Of a stretch of DNA of 64,000 nucleotides, positions 1 through 15,558 are shown piece after piece (position 1 is the stretch's first letter; every line of letters begins with the position of its first letter). The position numbers and the translations under genes were made by a program. The DNA is taken from contig NZ_CP054058.1 in the NCBI RefSeq assembly GCF_003935895.2, positions 1 through 64,000 on the forward strand. Reading direction: 5' to 3'. The stretch is from Scandinavium goeteborgense. Its GTDB lineage: Bacteria > Pseudomonadota > Gammaproteobacteria > Enterobacterales > Enterobacteriaceae. Below the pieces are notes generated by a model. That model saw nothing but the letters and a program-made list of their open reading frames with translations. It had not been told where the DNA came from and did no database searches.

Positions 1-1329
1 ATGTGGATCCGCCCATTGCAGGCGGAGTTGAGCGATAACACGCTGGCATTGTATGCACCAAATCGTTTTGTGCTTGATTGGGTAAGGGACAAATACCTCA
101 ATAATATCAACGGACTGTTGAATGATTTCTGCGGTGCCGACGCCCCGCAACTGCGGTTTGAAGTCGGTGCCAGGCCTGCCACGCAGGTTGTGAGAGAAAC
201 CGCACAGGTTGCCGTTCAGGCACATGCTCAGCAGGTACACGCTCCGCGCGCCATTCCTCAGGCACGTCACGGTTGGGATAACGTTCCCGCTCCGGCAGAA
301 CCGTCCTATCGCTCCAACGTAAACGTAAAGCACACGTTCGATAACTTCGTTGAAGGTAAATCGAACCAGTTAGCGCGTGCTGCGGCGCGTCAGGTAGCAG
401 ATAACCCTGGCGGCGCATACAACCCGTTATTCCTTTATGGCGGAACCGGTCTCGGTAAAACGCACCTGTTACACGCGGTCGGCAATGGCATTATTGCCCG
501 TAAACCGAACGCTAAAGTGGTGTACATGCACTCCGAGCGTTTTGTGCAGGACATGGTCAAAGCCCTGCAGAACAACGCCATCGAAGAGTTCAAACGCTAC
601 TACCGTTCCGTTGATGCACTGCTAATAGATGACATTCAGTTCTTTGCTAATAAAGAACGATCCCAGGAAGAGTTCTTCCACACCTTCAATGCCCTGCTGG
701 AAGGGAATCAACAGATCATCCTCACGTCCGATCGCTATCCTAAAGAGATCAACGGCGTTGAAGATCGTTTGAAATCCCGTTTTGGCTGGGGATTAACCGT
801 TGCGATCGAGCCACCTGAGCTCGAAACGCGCGTGGCGATCCTGATGAAAAAGGCCGACGAGAATGACATTCGTCTGCCGGGCGAAGTGGCGTTCTTTATT
901 GCCAAGCGCCTGCGTTCCAACGTGCGTGAGCTTGAAGGCGCACTGAACCGTGTTATCGCCAACGCCAATTTTACCGGCCGCGCCATTACCATTGATTTCG
1001 TGCGTGAAGCGCTGCGCGATCTGCTGGCGCTGCAGGAAAAACTGGTCACCATCGACAATATTCAGAAGACGGTGGCGGAGTACTATAAGATCAAAGTGGC
1101 AGATTTGCTGTCCAAGCGTCGTTCTCGCTCTGTGGCGCGTCCGCGCCAGATGGCGATGGCGCTGGCCAAGGAACTCACCAACCACAGTCTGCCGGAAATT
1201 GGCGATGCGTTTGGTGGCCGCGACCACACGACCGTGCTGCATGCGTGCCGCAAGATCGAGCAGTTGCGTGAAGAAAGCCATGACATCAAAGAAGATTTCT
1301 CCAACTTAATCAGAACATTATCTTCGTGA
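1..1329 (+). CDS. dnaA: Chromosomal replication initiator DnaA (5' end outside window)
   Basis: AAA+ ATPase that binds DnaA boxes at oriC, melts the origin and loads DnaB. The visible 442 residues match E. coli DnaA from its Met24 onward, so about 23 N-terminal codons (start of the DnaB-contacting domain I) lie upstream of the window; the ATG at base 1 is an internal methionine. Domain II (visible residues about 60-95) is the variable linker and differs most from K-12. Walker A GGTGLGKT is at visible residues 147-154, Walker B LLIDD follows near 208, and the C-terminal helix-turn-helix carries the signature [12 protein letters not shown]. dnaN starts 4 nt after the TGA stop, as expected for the dnaA-dnaN-recF operon. 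Identification is essentially certain. Confidence 0.99.
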   Translation: MWIRPLQAELSDNTLALYAPNRFVLDWVRDKYLNNINGLLNDFCGADAPQLRFEVGARPATQVVRETAQVAVQAHAQQVHAPRAIPQARHGWDNVPAPAEPSYRSNVNVKHTFDNFVEGKSNQLARAAARQVADNPGGAYNPLFLYGGTGLGKTHLLHAVGNGIIARKPNAKVVYMHSERFVQDMVKALQNNAIEEFKRYYRSVDALLIDDIQFFANKERSQEEFFHTFNALLEGNQQIILTSDRYPKEINGVEDRLKSRFGWGLTVAIEPPELETRVAILMKKADENDIRLPGEVAFFIAKRLRSNVRELEGALNRVIANANFTGRAITIDFVREALRDLLALQEKLVTIDNIQKTVAEYYKIKVADLLSKRRSRSVARPRQMAMALAKELTNHSLPEIGDAFGGRDHTTVLHACRKIEQLREESHDIKEDFSNLIRTLSS

Positions 1330-1333
1330 CGCT

Positions 1334-2433
1334 ATGAAATTTACCGTTGAACGTGAACATTTATTAAAACCGCTGCAGCAGGTAAGTGGCCCATTAGGTG
1401 GTCGCCCAACGTTGCCGATTTTGGGTAATTTACTGCTGCAGGTTGCAGACGGTTCCTTGTCATTGACCGGAACCGACCTTGAAATGGAAATGGTCGCACG
1501 CGTCGCGCTGCTTCAGCCGCACGAGCCGGGCGCCACCACTGTGCCAGCGCGCAAGTTCTTCGATATTTGCCGTGGCTTGCCGGAAGGGGCTGAAATTGCC
1601 GTACAGCTTGAGGGTGACCGCATGTTGGTACGCTCTGGCCGTAGCCGTTTCTCGCTTTCTACGCTGCCTGCTGCCGATTTCCCGAACCTCGACGACTGGC
1701 AAAGCGAAGTGGAATTCACCGTTGCTCAGGCGACGATGAAACGCCTGATTGAAGCGACCCAGTTTTCCATGGCGCATCAGGACGTTCGTTACTACTTAAA
1801 CGGCATGCTGTTCGAAACCGAAGGTGAAGAACTGCGTACCGTCGCGACCGACGGCCACCGTCTGGCGGTCTGCTCGATGCCTATCGGCGAAACGTTGCCG
1901 AACCATTCGGTGATCGTACCGCGTAAAGGCGTTATCGAGCTGATGCGTATGCTCGACGGCGGCGACAACCCGATGCGTGTGCAGATTGGCAGCAACAACA
2001 TCCGCGCACACGTGGGCGATTTCATCTTCACCTCTAAACTGGTGGATGGTCGTTTCCCGGACTACCGTCGCGTGTTGCCGAAAAACCCGGATAAACATCT
2101 CGATGCGGGCTGTGACATTCTCAAACAGGCCTTTGCCCGTGCGGCGATTCTCTCGAATGAGAAATTCCGTGGCGTGCGTCTGTATGTCAGCGAAAATCAG
2201 CTGAAAATCACCGCCAACAACCCGGAACAGGAAGAAGCAGAAGAAATTCTGGATGTCACCTACGCCGGGACCGAGATGGAAATCGGCTTCAACGTCAGCT
2301 ACGTACTGGATGTGCTCAATGCACTGAAATGCGAAAACGTCCGTATTCTGCTGACCGACTCCGTATCCAGCGTTCAGATTGAAGATGCAGCCAGCCAAAG
2401 CGCGGCTTACGTTGTTATGCCAATGAGATTGTA

Positions 2434-2434
<1 letters not shown>
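1334..2434 (+). CDS. dnaN: DNA polymerase III beta sliding clamp
   Basis: Ring-shaped processivity clamp that tethers Pol III, Pol II, Pol IV, MutS/L and Hda to DNA. The 366-residue product has the standard length and three-fold repeated clamp architecture, and ends in the conserved peptide-binding C-terminus VMPMRL. It is the second gene of the replication operon. Its TAA stop overlaps the recF start as TAATG, a one-base overlap implying translational coupling. Promoters within dnaA and dnaN are known in E. coli; none is assigned here. Confidence 0.99.
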
Positions 2435-5950
<3,516 letters not shown>

Positions 5951-5960
5951 GTAAGGTAGT

Positions 5961-5986
5961 CCCCGGTAGGTTAGCGCTTGCCGGGG
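5961..5986. repeat. REP-like hairpin after gyrB
   Basis: Inverted repeat CCCCGG...CCGGGG with a TAGGTTAGCGCTTG centre, 10 bp after the gyrB stop. The arrangement resembles the GC-rich REP palindromes elsewhere in this window (27.8 and 40.1 kb) but it is degenerate. It may protect the gyrB mRNA 3' end. Confidence 0.5.
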
Positions 5987-6002
5987 CGACAAAATCCCTA
6001 AG

Positions 6003-6033
6003 CCCGGTGAGCGCTAGCGGCACCGGGTTTTTT
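6003..6033 (+). terminator. Rho-independent terminator of gyrB
   Basis: Stem CCCGGTG / CACCGGG around AGCGCTAGCGG, followed by a run of six T. It sits 52 bp after the gyrB stop and separates the replication block from yidA. Confidence 0.85.
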
Positions 6034-6153
6034 ATTGCTGCAAAAGAGGATTTCCCGCCTCGATCTCCATCCCCCTTTAACCCCGACTCTTTTGCTGTTT
6101 TTTGAGCTAAATCGCGTTAGCATGAGTAAGAACTCACTTATCTCGGGGATCCT

Positions 6154-6966
6154 ATGGCTATCAAACTCATTGCAATCGACATGGACGGAACATTGCTGCT
6201 GCCCGACCATACCATTTCTCCGGCGGTTAAGCAGGCCATTGCGGCTGCGCGTGAGCGCGGGGTGAAGGTGGTGCTGTGTACCGGTCGCCCGTATGCAGGC
6301 GTTCATAACTACTTGAAAGAACTGCACATGGAGCAGGAAGGCGATTACTGCATCACCTATAACGGCGCGCTGGTTCAGAAAGCCAGTGATGGCAGCACGG
6401 TGGCGCAAACAGCGCTGAGTTATGACGATTATCGCTATCTGGAACAGCTTTCCCGCGATGTGGGTTCACACTTCCACGCCCTCGACCGCAACACGCTGTA
6501 CACCGCGAACCGCGACGTCAGCTACTACACCGTGCATGAATCTTTTGTGGCGACCATCCCGCTGGTGTTCTGTGAAGCGGAAAATATGGCGCGTGATATT
6601 CAACTGCTGAAAGTGATGATGATCGACGAGCCAGCCATTCTCGATAAAGCCATCGCCCGCATTCCGGCAGAAGTAAAAGAGAAGTATACCGTGCTGAAAA
6701 GTGCGCCGTACTTCCTCGAAATCCTCGATAAACGCGTCAACAAAGGCACCGGCGTGAAATCGCTGGCCGATACGTTAGGCATCAAGCCGGAAGAGGTCAT
6801 GACGCTCGGCGATCAGGAAAACGACATCGCAATGATTGAATACGCCGGGATGGGCGTGGCAATGGAAAACGCCATTCCATCGGTGAAAGAAGTCGCCAAC
6901 TTCGTGACCAAATCCAACCTGGAAGACGGCGTTGCCTACGCGATTGAGAAGTTTGTCCTGAACTGA
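6154..6966 (+). CDS. yidA: Sugar-phosphatase YidA (HAD superfamily, Cof type)
   Basis: Cytosolic Mg2+-dependent HAD phosphatase acting on sugar phosphates. The 270-residue product is the same length as E. coli YidA. HAD motif I DMDGTLLLPD begins at residue 9, with nucleophile Asp9 and acid/base Asp11. Motif II is the CTGRPY segment, motif III the lysine near residue 195, and motif IV GDQENDIAMIEYAG near 215-225. The large cap domain inserted between motifs II and III defines the Cof-type C2B subclass. It is a single gene between the gyrB terminator and yidR. Confidence 0.97.
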   Translation: MAIKLIAIDMDGTLLLPDHTISPAVKQAIAAARERGVKVVLCTGRPYAGVHNYLKELHMEQEGDYCITYNGALVQKASDGSTVAQTALSYDDYRYLEQLSRDVGSHFHALDRNTLYTANRDVSYYTVHESFVATIPLVFCEAENMARDIQLLKVMMIDEPAILDKAIARIPAEVKEKYTVLKSAPYFLEILDKRVNKGTGVKSLADTLGIKPEEVMTLGDQENDIAMIEYAGMGVAMENAIPSVKEVANFVTKSNLEDGVAYAIEKFVLN

Positions 6967-6987
6967 TGTAAACCCGCAGGCTTTGCT

Positions 6988-7020
6988 ATACCCTGATGCC
7001 ACCAACGCGCATCAGGGTAT
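6988..7020. promoter_or_regulatory. 12-bp perfect inverted repeat covering the yidR ribosome-binding site
   Basis: ATACCCTGATGC (6988-6999) is exactly complementary to GCATCAGGGTAT (7009-7020) across a 9-nt loop. The only Shine-Dalgarno-like sequence for yidR (AGGG, 7014-7017, 7 nt before the ATG) lies inside the 3' arm. There is no T-run, so it is not a standard terminator. It would hide the yidR ribosome-binding site when folded. Confidence 0.6.
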
Positions 7021-7024
7021 CTTC

Positions 7025-8248
7025 ATGAAACAAATCACCTTCACCGCTCGCCATCATCAGCTCACCAACACGCAAACCTGGACGCCCGACAGCCAATGGC
7101 TGGTGTTTGACGTGCGTCCTTCCGGTGCGTCGTTTACCGGAAAAACCATTGAACGCGTCAATATCCACAGCGGTGAAACCGACGTGATTTATACGGCTCC
7201 CGAAGGCGCGCACGTTGGCGTGGTGACCGTTCATCCTCAGGACGAACGTTACGTGTTTATTCACGGCCCAGAAAACCCTGATGATTCATGGCAATACGAT
7301 TTCCATCACCGCCGTGGTGTGGTGACGTTCCAGGGTGAAACCCATAATCTCGATGCGATGGATATTACCCCGCCGTTTACGCCGGGTGCGCTGCGCGGTG
7401 GAAGCCATGTCCACGTTTACAGCCCGAACGGCGAGCGGGTCAGCTTTACCTACAACGACCACGTCATGCATGAGCACGATCCGGCTCTGGATTTGCGTAA
7501 CGTGGGGGTTGCCGCGCCGTATGGGCCGGTCACGCCGTCGGGCCATCATCCGCGTGAATATGCCGGCAGTCATTGGTCAGTTCTGATTAGCCAGACCACG
7601 CCGACGCCGCAGCCCGGCAGCGATGAGATTAACCGCGCCTACGAAGAGGGTTGGGTGGGCAATACGCAGCTGGCCTTTATCGGCGACACGCTGTCGTTGA
7701 GTGGTGAAAAGGTACCGGAGCTGTTTATCGTTACGCTGCCAACGGACGAAGCGGGCTGGAAGCAAAAGGGCGATGCGCCGCTGTGTGGCACGGAACAGAC
7801 CCTGCCCGCGCCGCCTGCCGACGTGGTTCAGCGTCGTCTGACGTTCACCCACGACCGGGCATATCCCGGCCTGGCCAGCGTGCCGCGTCACTGGGTTCGC
7901 TGTAATCCACAGGGCGATAGCATTGCGTTTCTGATGCGAGATGATGCAGGCGTAGTGCAACTGTGGCTGATTGCGCCAGACGGCAGCGGAATGCGGCAGT
8001 TAACGCAGTGCAGCGGAATTCAGTCTGCGATGAATTGGCATCCGTCAGGTGAAGCCTTAGGATTTGTTCTGGAAGACAGGATTGCGATGTGCGATGCCCA
8101 GAGCGGAGACATTCGCTTTTTGACGGCCGATCATGAAAATCCACCGTCAGGCGATGCAGTGGTCTTTTCCCCGGATGGAAAGGCGGTTGCCTGGATGCAG
8201 GAAACCCACGGCTATCGTCAGCTATGGGTTACGCAAACAGGCGACTAA
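7025..8248 (+). CDS. yidR: YidR, DUF3748 beta-propeller protein
   Basis: Function unknown. The 407-residue product (start ATG 7025, MKQITFTARHH) is clearly orthologous to E. coli YidR. It has TolB-like beta-propeller blades: repeats of the form WxPDSQWLVFD near the N-terminus, then NPQGDSIAFLMRD, WHPSGEALGFVLED and FSPDGKAVAWM in the second half. No convincing signal peptide is visible, so it is probably cytosolic. An in-frame TTG at 6983 would add 14 residues but would run through the hairpin; homology favours 7025. It converges with yidQ, with stop codons separated by a single base. Confidence 0.93.
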   Translation: MKQITFTARHHQLTNTQTWTPDSQWLVFDVRPSGASFTGKTIERVNIHSGETDVIYTAPEGAHVGVVTVHPQDERYVFIHGPENPDDSWQYDFHHRRGVVTFQGETHNLDAMDITPPFTPGALRGGSHVHVYSPNGERVSFTYNDHVMHEHDPALDLRNVGVAAPYGPVTPSGHHPREYAGSHWSVLISQTTPTPQPGSDEINRAYEEGWVGNTQLAFIGDTLSLSGEKVPELFIVTLPTDEAGWKQKGDAPLCGTEQTLPAPPADVVQRRLTFTHDRAYPGLASVPRHWVRCNPQGDSIAFLMRDDAGVVQLWLIAPDGSGMRQLTQCSGIQSAMNWHPSGEALGFVLEDRIAMCDAQSGDIRFLTADHENPPSGDAVVFSPDGKAVAWMQETHGYRQLWVTQTGD

Positions 8249-8249
8249 A

Positions 8250-8582
8250 TTACTGAGCGGGCATCGCCGCAGGTGGGATAATGGAGTTCATCGCCTGCGT
8301 TTGCTGCTCGCTCTTATCAACCCGAGACCGAACAGAGTTGTCTTTGCGGAACAAGTCCCACGGTATCAGCAGCGTATCGGCGACGGCAGTCAGCGGCATG
8401 TCCAGCGCGACCAGAGATTTGGTTCCCCAGCCCGTCGTTTCATCACCAAGCATCTCCGCGCTGGCACGGGTTCCAGGGTACGTCCCTTCTTTGCCACCCG
8501 TGTGAGACATCACGCTGGAGCACCCTGCCAGAACCATCATCCCTGAGTAAAATACAGGTATCAAAATTAACTTTTTCATCAT
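8250..8582 (-). CDS. yidQ: YidQ, DUF1375 outer-membrane lipoprotein
   Basis: Small lipoprotein of unknown role. The 110-residue product has a type II signal peptide with lipobox VLAGC (Cys21). Serine at +2 predicts Lol export to the outer membrane. The mature part contains the family-typical SSVMSHTGGKEGTYPGTRAS segment and a conserved LDMPLTAVADTLLIPWDLFRKD block. It is divergent from ibpA and convergent with yidR, the E. coli arrangement. Confidence 0.93.
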   Translation of the reverse strand: MMKKLILIPVFYSGMMVLAGCSSVMSHTGGKEGTYPGTRASAEMLGDETTGWGTKSLVALDMPLTAVADTLLIPWDLFRKDNSVRSRVDKSEQQTQAMNSIIPPAAMPAQ

Positions 8583-8757
8583 GCGATATCATCATTGTCG
8601 GCACGCGAAGTGCCTCTCTCTCGGGTTATAACGGCCCGCTGATAAAATAAATAGTCCGGAAACAGCGCTCTGTGGCGCTTGTCGCATTTTACTTTCCAAA
8701 GCTGTACTCCAGTCTAAGCCCTACAGCCGAAAGTGCAAAAAAAGTAAGACCTTTAAC

Positions 8758-8785
8758 CTTGATAAACGTTCAAAGGATCCCATCT
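8758..8785 (+). promoter_or_regulatory. Sigma-32 (heat-shock) promoter of ibpA
   Basis: -35 element CTTGATA (8758-8764) and -10 element CCCATCT (8779-8785) with a 14-nt spacer match the RpoH consensus (CTTGAAA, 13-15 nt, CCCCATNT). Transcription should start near 8792, leaving a leader of about 100 nt before ibpA, the length expected for a ROSE-type leader. The rest of the 310-bp yidQ-ibpA gap is the yidQ upstream region, without a feature I can assign. Confidence 0.85.
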
Positions 8786-8865
8786 TAAGAATGTGACCCG
8801 ATAACGAACATGCCTGAGGGGTGTTCGGGGCGCGTGGCCTGTCCATTGTGGAAGGTCTGTAAATT

Positions 8866-8882
8866 CTCGCTGATTTCAGGAG
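8866..8882 (+). promoter_or_regulatory. ROSE RNA thermometer hairpin of ibpA
   Basis: In RNA, CUCGCUG (8866-8872) pairs with CAGGAG (8877-8882), leaving G8869 bulged opposite the Shine-Dalgarno sequence. This is the hallmark of ROSE elements, in which a labile pairing melts on heating and frees the ribosome-binding site. The SD AGGAG is 10 nt before the ibpA ATG. Upstream GC-rich segments (about 8810-8855) would form the accessory hairpins. Confidence 0.85.
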
Positions 8883-8892
8883 CTTTTTTATT

Positions 8893-9306
8893 ATGCGTAA
8901 CTTCGATCTTTCCCCGCTGTATCGTTCCGCGATTGGTTTTGACCGTCTTTTTAATCTGCTCGAAAACAACCAGAGCCAGAGCAACGGCGGATATCCTCCG
9001 TATAACGTTGAATTAGTTGACGAAAACCACTATCGCATCGCCATTGCCGTCGCAGGCTTTGCAGAAAGCGAGCTGGATATTACCGCTCAGGACAATCTGC
9101 TGGTGGTGAAAGGCTCTCACTCTGACGAACAAAAAGAACGTTCATACCTGTATCAGGGTATCGCCGAACGTAACTTCGAGCGCAAATTCCAGCTGGCAGA
9201 AAATATTCACGTAAAAGGCGCAAACCTGGTGAATGGCCTGCTGTATATCGATTTGGAACGCGTAGTTCCAGAAGCGAATAAACCACGTCGCATCGAAATT
9301 AATTAA
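8893..9306 (+). CDS. ibpA: Small heat shock protein IbpA
   Basis: Alpha-crystallin-domain holdase that coats aggregating proteins and inclusion bodies and hands substrates to DnaK/ClpB. The 137-residue product differs from E. coli IbpA at only a handful of positions. The alpha-crystallin domain runs about residues 35-125 ([18 protein letters not shown] to [13 protein letters not shown]). The C-terminal PRRIEIN carries the I-x-I anchoring motif (IEI). It is first of the ibpA-ibpB pair, transcribed from the sigma-32 promoter and translationally gated by its thermometer. Confidence 0.98.
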   Translation: MRNFDLSPLYRSAIGFDRLFNLLENNQSQSNGGYPPYNVELVDENHYRIAIAVAGFAESELDITAQDNLLVVKGSHSDEQKERSYLYQGIAERNFERKFQLAENIHVKGANLVNGLLYIDLERVVPEANKPRRIEIN

Positions 9307-9393
9307 TTCCGAAGGGCGGGATAACCCCGCCCGAAAATAACCCCATGCTCGCCGTAAGGGAGCAGCTGCGAGTTCAGAACTTGCAGGCATTCA

Positions 9394-9411
9394 CTCGCTT
9401 CTTAGAAGGAG
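9394..9411 (+). promoter_or_regulatory. Second ROSE-like RNA thermometer, before ibpB
   Basis: CUCGCUUC (9394-9401) pairs with GAAGGAG (9405-9411) with one bulged G (9397) opposite the Shine-Dalgarno AAGGAG. The CUCGCU core is the same as in the ibpA thermometer. The SD is 7 nt from the ATG at 9419. The preceding 85 nt after ibpA contain further GC-rich pairing potential. Confidence 0.75.
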
Positions 9412-9418
9412 AAATACC

Positions 9419-9847
9419 ATGCGTAATTACGACTTAACCCCAATGCTTCGTCAGTGGATTGGCTTCGATAAACTGGCCAACGCGATGCTCAATACCGGTG
9501 AAACTCAGGGTTTCCCGCCGTATAACATCGAAAAGAGCGACGATAACCACTATCGCATCACCCTGGCGCTGGCCGGGTTCCGTCAGGACGAATTAGATGT
9601 GCAGCTTGAGGGCACACGCCTGACGGTGAAAGGCACGCCGACCAAACCGGAAAAAGAGCCTGCTTACCTGCATCAGGGTCTCGTGACGCAAGCGTTTAAT
9701 CTGAGCTTCACGCTGGCGGAACACATGGAAGTCACTGGCGCGACCTTCACCAACGGTCTGTTGCACATTGATTTGACCCGCAACGTACCGGAAGAAATCG
9801 CTCCGCAGCGGATCGCCATCACCGAACGCCCGGCGTTAAATAGCTAA
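9419..9847 (+). CDS. ibpB: Small heat shock protein IbpB
   Basis: Partner of IbpA: holds misfolded substrates in a refoldable state for the DnaK-ClpB bichaperone. The 142-residue product has the alpha-crystallin domain at about residues 38-125 ([19 protein letters not shown] to [14 protein letters not shown]) and a C-terminal [13 protein letters not shown] containing the I-x-I motif. It lies 112 nt downstream of ibpA, with its own thermometer and a strong terminator after it, so the two are co-transcribed but separately gated. Confidence 0.98.
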   Translation: MRNYDLTPMLRQWIGFDKLANAMLNTGETQGFPPYNIEKSDDNHYRITLALAGFRQDELDVQLEGTRLTVKGTPTKPEKEPAYLHQGLVTQAFNLSFTLAEHMEVTGATFTNGLLHIDLTRNVPEEIAPQRIAITERPALNS

Positions 9848-9863
9848 TTGTTTCTTGCCGCAG

Positions 9864-9888
9864 AAGCCCCGCCAGTCGGGGCTTTTTT
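9864..9888 (+). terminator. Rho-independent terminator of ibpAB
   Basis: Perfect 8-bp stem AAGCCCCG / CGGGGCTT with loop CCAGT, then a T-run (9883-9888). It lies 17 bp after the ibpB stop. Confidence 0.93.
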
Positions 9889-9967
9889 GTGCGCCACGAT
9901 CCATACAGCCCTCACGATTTCTGCAAGAATCCATTCAATAAGTAATGTTATTCACAGGGAAAAGACG

Positions 9968-11635
9968 ATGAGTGAGATAGCATTGACCGTCAGCGTGTTA
10001 GCGCTGGTGGCGGTGGTAGGGCTGTGGATAGGCAGCATCAAAATTCGCGGCGTCGGGTTTGGTATTGGCGGGGTGCTGTTCGGCGGCATTATCGTCGGCC
10101 ATTTTGTCGAGCAGGCAGGCGTCACGCTCAGCAGTCCCATGCTGCACTTCATTCAGGAATTTGGCCTGATCCTGTTCGTCTACACGATTGGCATTCAGGT
10201 CGGTCCGGGTTTTTTCGCCTCGCTAAGGGTTTCCGGCCTGCGGCTTAATCTTTTTGCCATCCTGATTGTGCTGATTGGCGGCGTGGTCACGGCTTTGCTG
10301 CATAAACTGTTCGCCATTCCGCTGCCGGTGATGCTCGGTATCTTCTCCGGGGCCGTCACCAACACCCCTGCGCTGGGGGCCGGACAACAGATTTTGCGCG
10401 ACCTCGGCGTGCCGTTCGACGTCGTCGACCAGATGGGAATGAGCTACGCGATGGCCTATCCGTTCGGCATCTGCGGCATTCTTTTGACCATGTGGCTGGT
10501 TCGTCTGTTCTTTCGTATCAACGTTGACAAGGAAGCGCAGCAGTTTGATTCCAGTGTCGGCCACGGCCACGGCCACGCGAATCTGCATACCATTAATATC
10601 CGCGTCGAAAACCCCAATCTCAACGCGCTGGCGATTCAGGACGTGCCGGTGCTCAATAGCGACAACATTATCTGCTCGCGGCTCAAGCGCGACGACATGC
10701 TGATGGTGCCGTCGCCGGGCACCTTGATTCAGGTCGGCGATTTACTGCATCTGGTGGGCCAGCCTGCGGATTTGCACAACGCGCAGCTGGTGATCGGCAA
10801 AGAAGTGGAAACCTCACTGTCAACGCGTGGAACCGACCTCAAAGTGGAACGGGTGGTCGTCACCAACGAGAAAGTATTAGGCAGGAAAATCCGCGATCTG
10901 CACCTTAAACAGCGCTATGACGTGGTGATTTCCCGACTCAATCGCGCGGGCGTCGAGTTGGTGGCCAGCAGTCATGCCAGCCTGCAGTTCGGCGATATTC
11001 TCAATCTGGTCGGGCGCCCGGCATCGATTGAGGCGGTGGCGGCTGAAGTCGGTAACGCGCAGCAAAAATTGCAGCAGGTGCAAATGCTGCCGGTGTTTAT
11101 CGGCATTGGGCTCGGGGTACTGCTCGGTTCCGTACCGCTGTTTATTCCTGGGTTCCCGGTGGCGTTAAAGCTGGGTCTGGCGGGCGGGCCGCTGATTATG
11201 GCGCTGATCCTCGGGCGTATCGGCAGCATCGGCAAGCTGTACTGGTTTATGCCGCCGAGCGCCAATCTCGCGCTGCGCGAACTCGGCATCGTGCTGTTTC
11301 TGGCGGTGGTGGGGCTGAAATCCGGCGGTGATTTTGTGCGTACGCTCACCGAAGGCGACGGTCTGAGCTGGATTGCCTACGGCATCGTCATTACCGGCGT
11401 ACCGCTGCTGACGGTCGGCATCCTTGCACGGCTGCTCGCCAAAATGAACTACCTGACGTTGTGTGGAATGCTCGCAGGCTCGATGACCGACCCACCTGCG
11501 CTGGCCTTCGCCAACAATCTGCACGCCACCAGCGGCGCGGCAGCGTTGTCATACGCCACGGTGTATCCGTTGGTAATGTTCCTGCGCATCATCACCCCGC
11601 AGCTGCTGGCGGTACTATTCTGGGGCATGGGTTAG
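9968..11635 (+). CDS. yidE: YidE, AspT/YidE-family membrane transporter with TrkA-C domains
   Basis: Predicted inner-membrane aspartate:alanine-exchanger (AAEX) family transporter; its substrate is not established. The 555-residue product starts at ATG 9968 ([10 protein letters not shown]). It has two halves of about five membrane segments, the first at residues 1-185 and the second about 380-555. They flank a cytosolic region with two RCK/TrkA-C domains (ending in [14 protein letters not shown] and [14 protein letters not shown]). The family motif [16 protein letters not shown] occurs in the first half and [13 protein letters not shown] in the second. A His/Gly-rich HGHGHAN insert sits just after the first membrane half. 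Its last 21 bp overlap the convergent yidP. Confidence 0.95.
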   Translation: MSEIALTVSVLALVAVVGLWIGSIKIRGVGFGIGGVLFGGIIVGHFVEQAGVTLSSPMLHFIQEFGLILFVYTIGIQVGPGFFASLRVSGLRLNLFAILIVLIGGVVTALLHKLFAIPLPVMLGIFSGAVTNTPALGAGQQILRDLGVPFDVVDQMGMSYAMAYPFGICGILLTMWLVRLFFRINVDKEAQQFDSSVGHGHGHANLHTINIRVENPNLNALAIQDVPVLNSDNIICSRLKRDDMLMVPSPGTLIQVGDLLHLVGQPADLHNAQLVIGKEVETSLSTRGTDLKVERVVVTNEKVLGRKIRDLHLKQRYDVVISRLNRAGVELVASSHASLQFGDILNLVGRPASIEAVAAEVGNAQQKLQQVQMLPVFIGIGLGVLLGSVPLFIPGFPVALKLGLAGGPLIMALILGRIGSIGKLYWFMPPSANLALRELGIVLFLAVVGLKSGGDFVRTLTEGDGLSWIAYGIVITGVPLLTVGILARLLAKMNYLTLCGMLAGSMTDPPALAFANNLHATSGAAALSYATVYPLVMFLRIITPQLLAVLFWGMG

Positions 11636-12349
11636 CGGCGTTTCCGGGTGGATGCGCCGCAGATGGTAGTCCACCTGGTATTCCCGCGCATTTCTGAACA
11701 TCACCGAATAATTAAGAAATTCCCCTTTATCGCTATAGGACAGCGAGGTAATACACAGCAAAGGGGTATGTAGATCCACATTCATCGACAAGGCCAGCTG
11801 TTTATCGGCCAGTACCGGCGCCAGGCTTTCGTAGTTACCGCTGATCGTTATCCCGCACTCCTTTTCAATGTAATCAAATTTTGACCCTTCCAGATGCGCC
11901 AGTGACAGTGTGCGGAACAATCTGACCGGCATATAGCTGTCTTCCAGGATCAGCGGCTTACCTTCAACGTAGCGAATTCGCCGGGAAAAGTAGATTTGGC
12001 TGTTTACCGGGACCCGCAGCTTACCGGCAATCGCCGGAGGCGCGGGGATCACTTCGAACGTCTGCACCTTGCTGACCACCGTCTTTCCCTGCAAGAGCAT
12101 GACTTCCACCATTCCCGTCAGATTGGTCGTTTCCTGATGGACATCTTTACGCGCCACGAAGGTACCGCTGCCGTGCCTGCGTTCAACCAGCCCCCACCTC
12201 ACCAGAAGCGCCGTCGCTTTACGGATGGTCATCCGCGCCACGCCAAACTCTCGTGCCAGCGTTTTCTCGCCGGGAAGCGGGCTGCCCACGTCGTAATCCT
12301 CTGAATTCAGGCGCAGACGAAGTTTGTCTGCAATGGATTTGTAGATCAC
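11615..12349 (-). CDS. yidP: GntR/HutC-family regulator YidP
   Basis: Transcription factor of the GntR superfamily. The 244-residue product has an N-terminal winged helix (residues 1-68; [27 protein letters not shown]) and a C-terminal UTRA ligand-binding domain (about 85-235), which in HutC-type regulators senses sugar phosphates. It is divergent from glvC/aglB with a 221-bp gap, which suggests local control of that operon by a 6-phospho-alpha-glucoside. Its 3' end overlaps convergent yidE by 21 bp. Confidence 0.93.
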   Translation of the reverse strand: MIYKSIADKLRLRLNSEDYDVGSPLPGEKTLAREFGVARMTIRKATALLVRWGLVERRHGSGTFVARKDVHQETTNLTGMVEVMLLQGKTVVSKVQTFEVIPAPPAIAGKLRVPVNSQIYFSRRIRYVEGKPLILEDSYMPVRLFRTLSLAHLEGSKFDYIEKECGITISGNYESLAPVLADKQLALSMNVDLHTPLLCITSLSYSDKGEFLNYSVMFRNAREYQVDYHLRRIHPETPLTHAPE

Positions 12350-12353
12350 CAGT

Positions 12354-12539
12354 AGACCTCTTTTAGCAAGTCACCAGGACATTTTGGTCCCGTGATGTCT
12401 GATTTATAAACAAAAAGTAGACATCATGGCGACTTTTTAAACTATGAACACGGTCACGGAACGCAGCGGCATATCCCCTTTGCTGCGGCGTAACTTCATA
12501 TGCTCATGCCAGGTCAGTACATAAATCCAATAAGACCTC
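12354..12539. promoter_or_regulatory. yidP-glvC divergent control region with repeated AGAC(A/C)TC half-sites
   Basis: The motif AGAC(C/A)TC occurs at 12354-12360, inverted as GATGTCT at 12394-12400, at 12420-12426 (AG-ACATCA), and at 12533-12539. The middle two form an 8-bp inverted repeat TGATGTCT/AGACATCA with 18 nt between arms. These are candidate YidP sites; no promoter element is assigned with confidence. Confidence 0.45.
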
Positions 12540-12570
12540 TTCCCCTACAAGTGTCGATGAGGATGTAAAA

Positions 12571-15512
<2,942 letters not shown>

Positions 15513-15523
15513 TCCATTGAGGG

Positions 15524-15548
15524 CCCGGCAAATGTTCTCCGCCGGGCG
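15524..15548. terminator. GC-rich hairpin between aglB and emrD
   Basis: GCCCGGC / GCCGGGC inverted repeat with an 11-nt loop, lying between the two convergent stop codons. It lacks a clear T-run on either strand, so it may be a weak bidirectional terminator or a REP remnant. Confidence 0.5.
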
Positions 15549-15558
15549 TATCCCCGCC

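Noticed and set aside
1-72. Apparent N-terminally truncated DnaA
   Set aside because: The window simply begins inside the gene; the first visible residues match E. coli DnaA from Met24, so there is no evidence of a real truncation.
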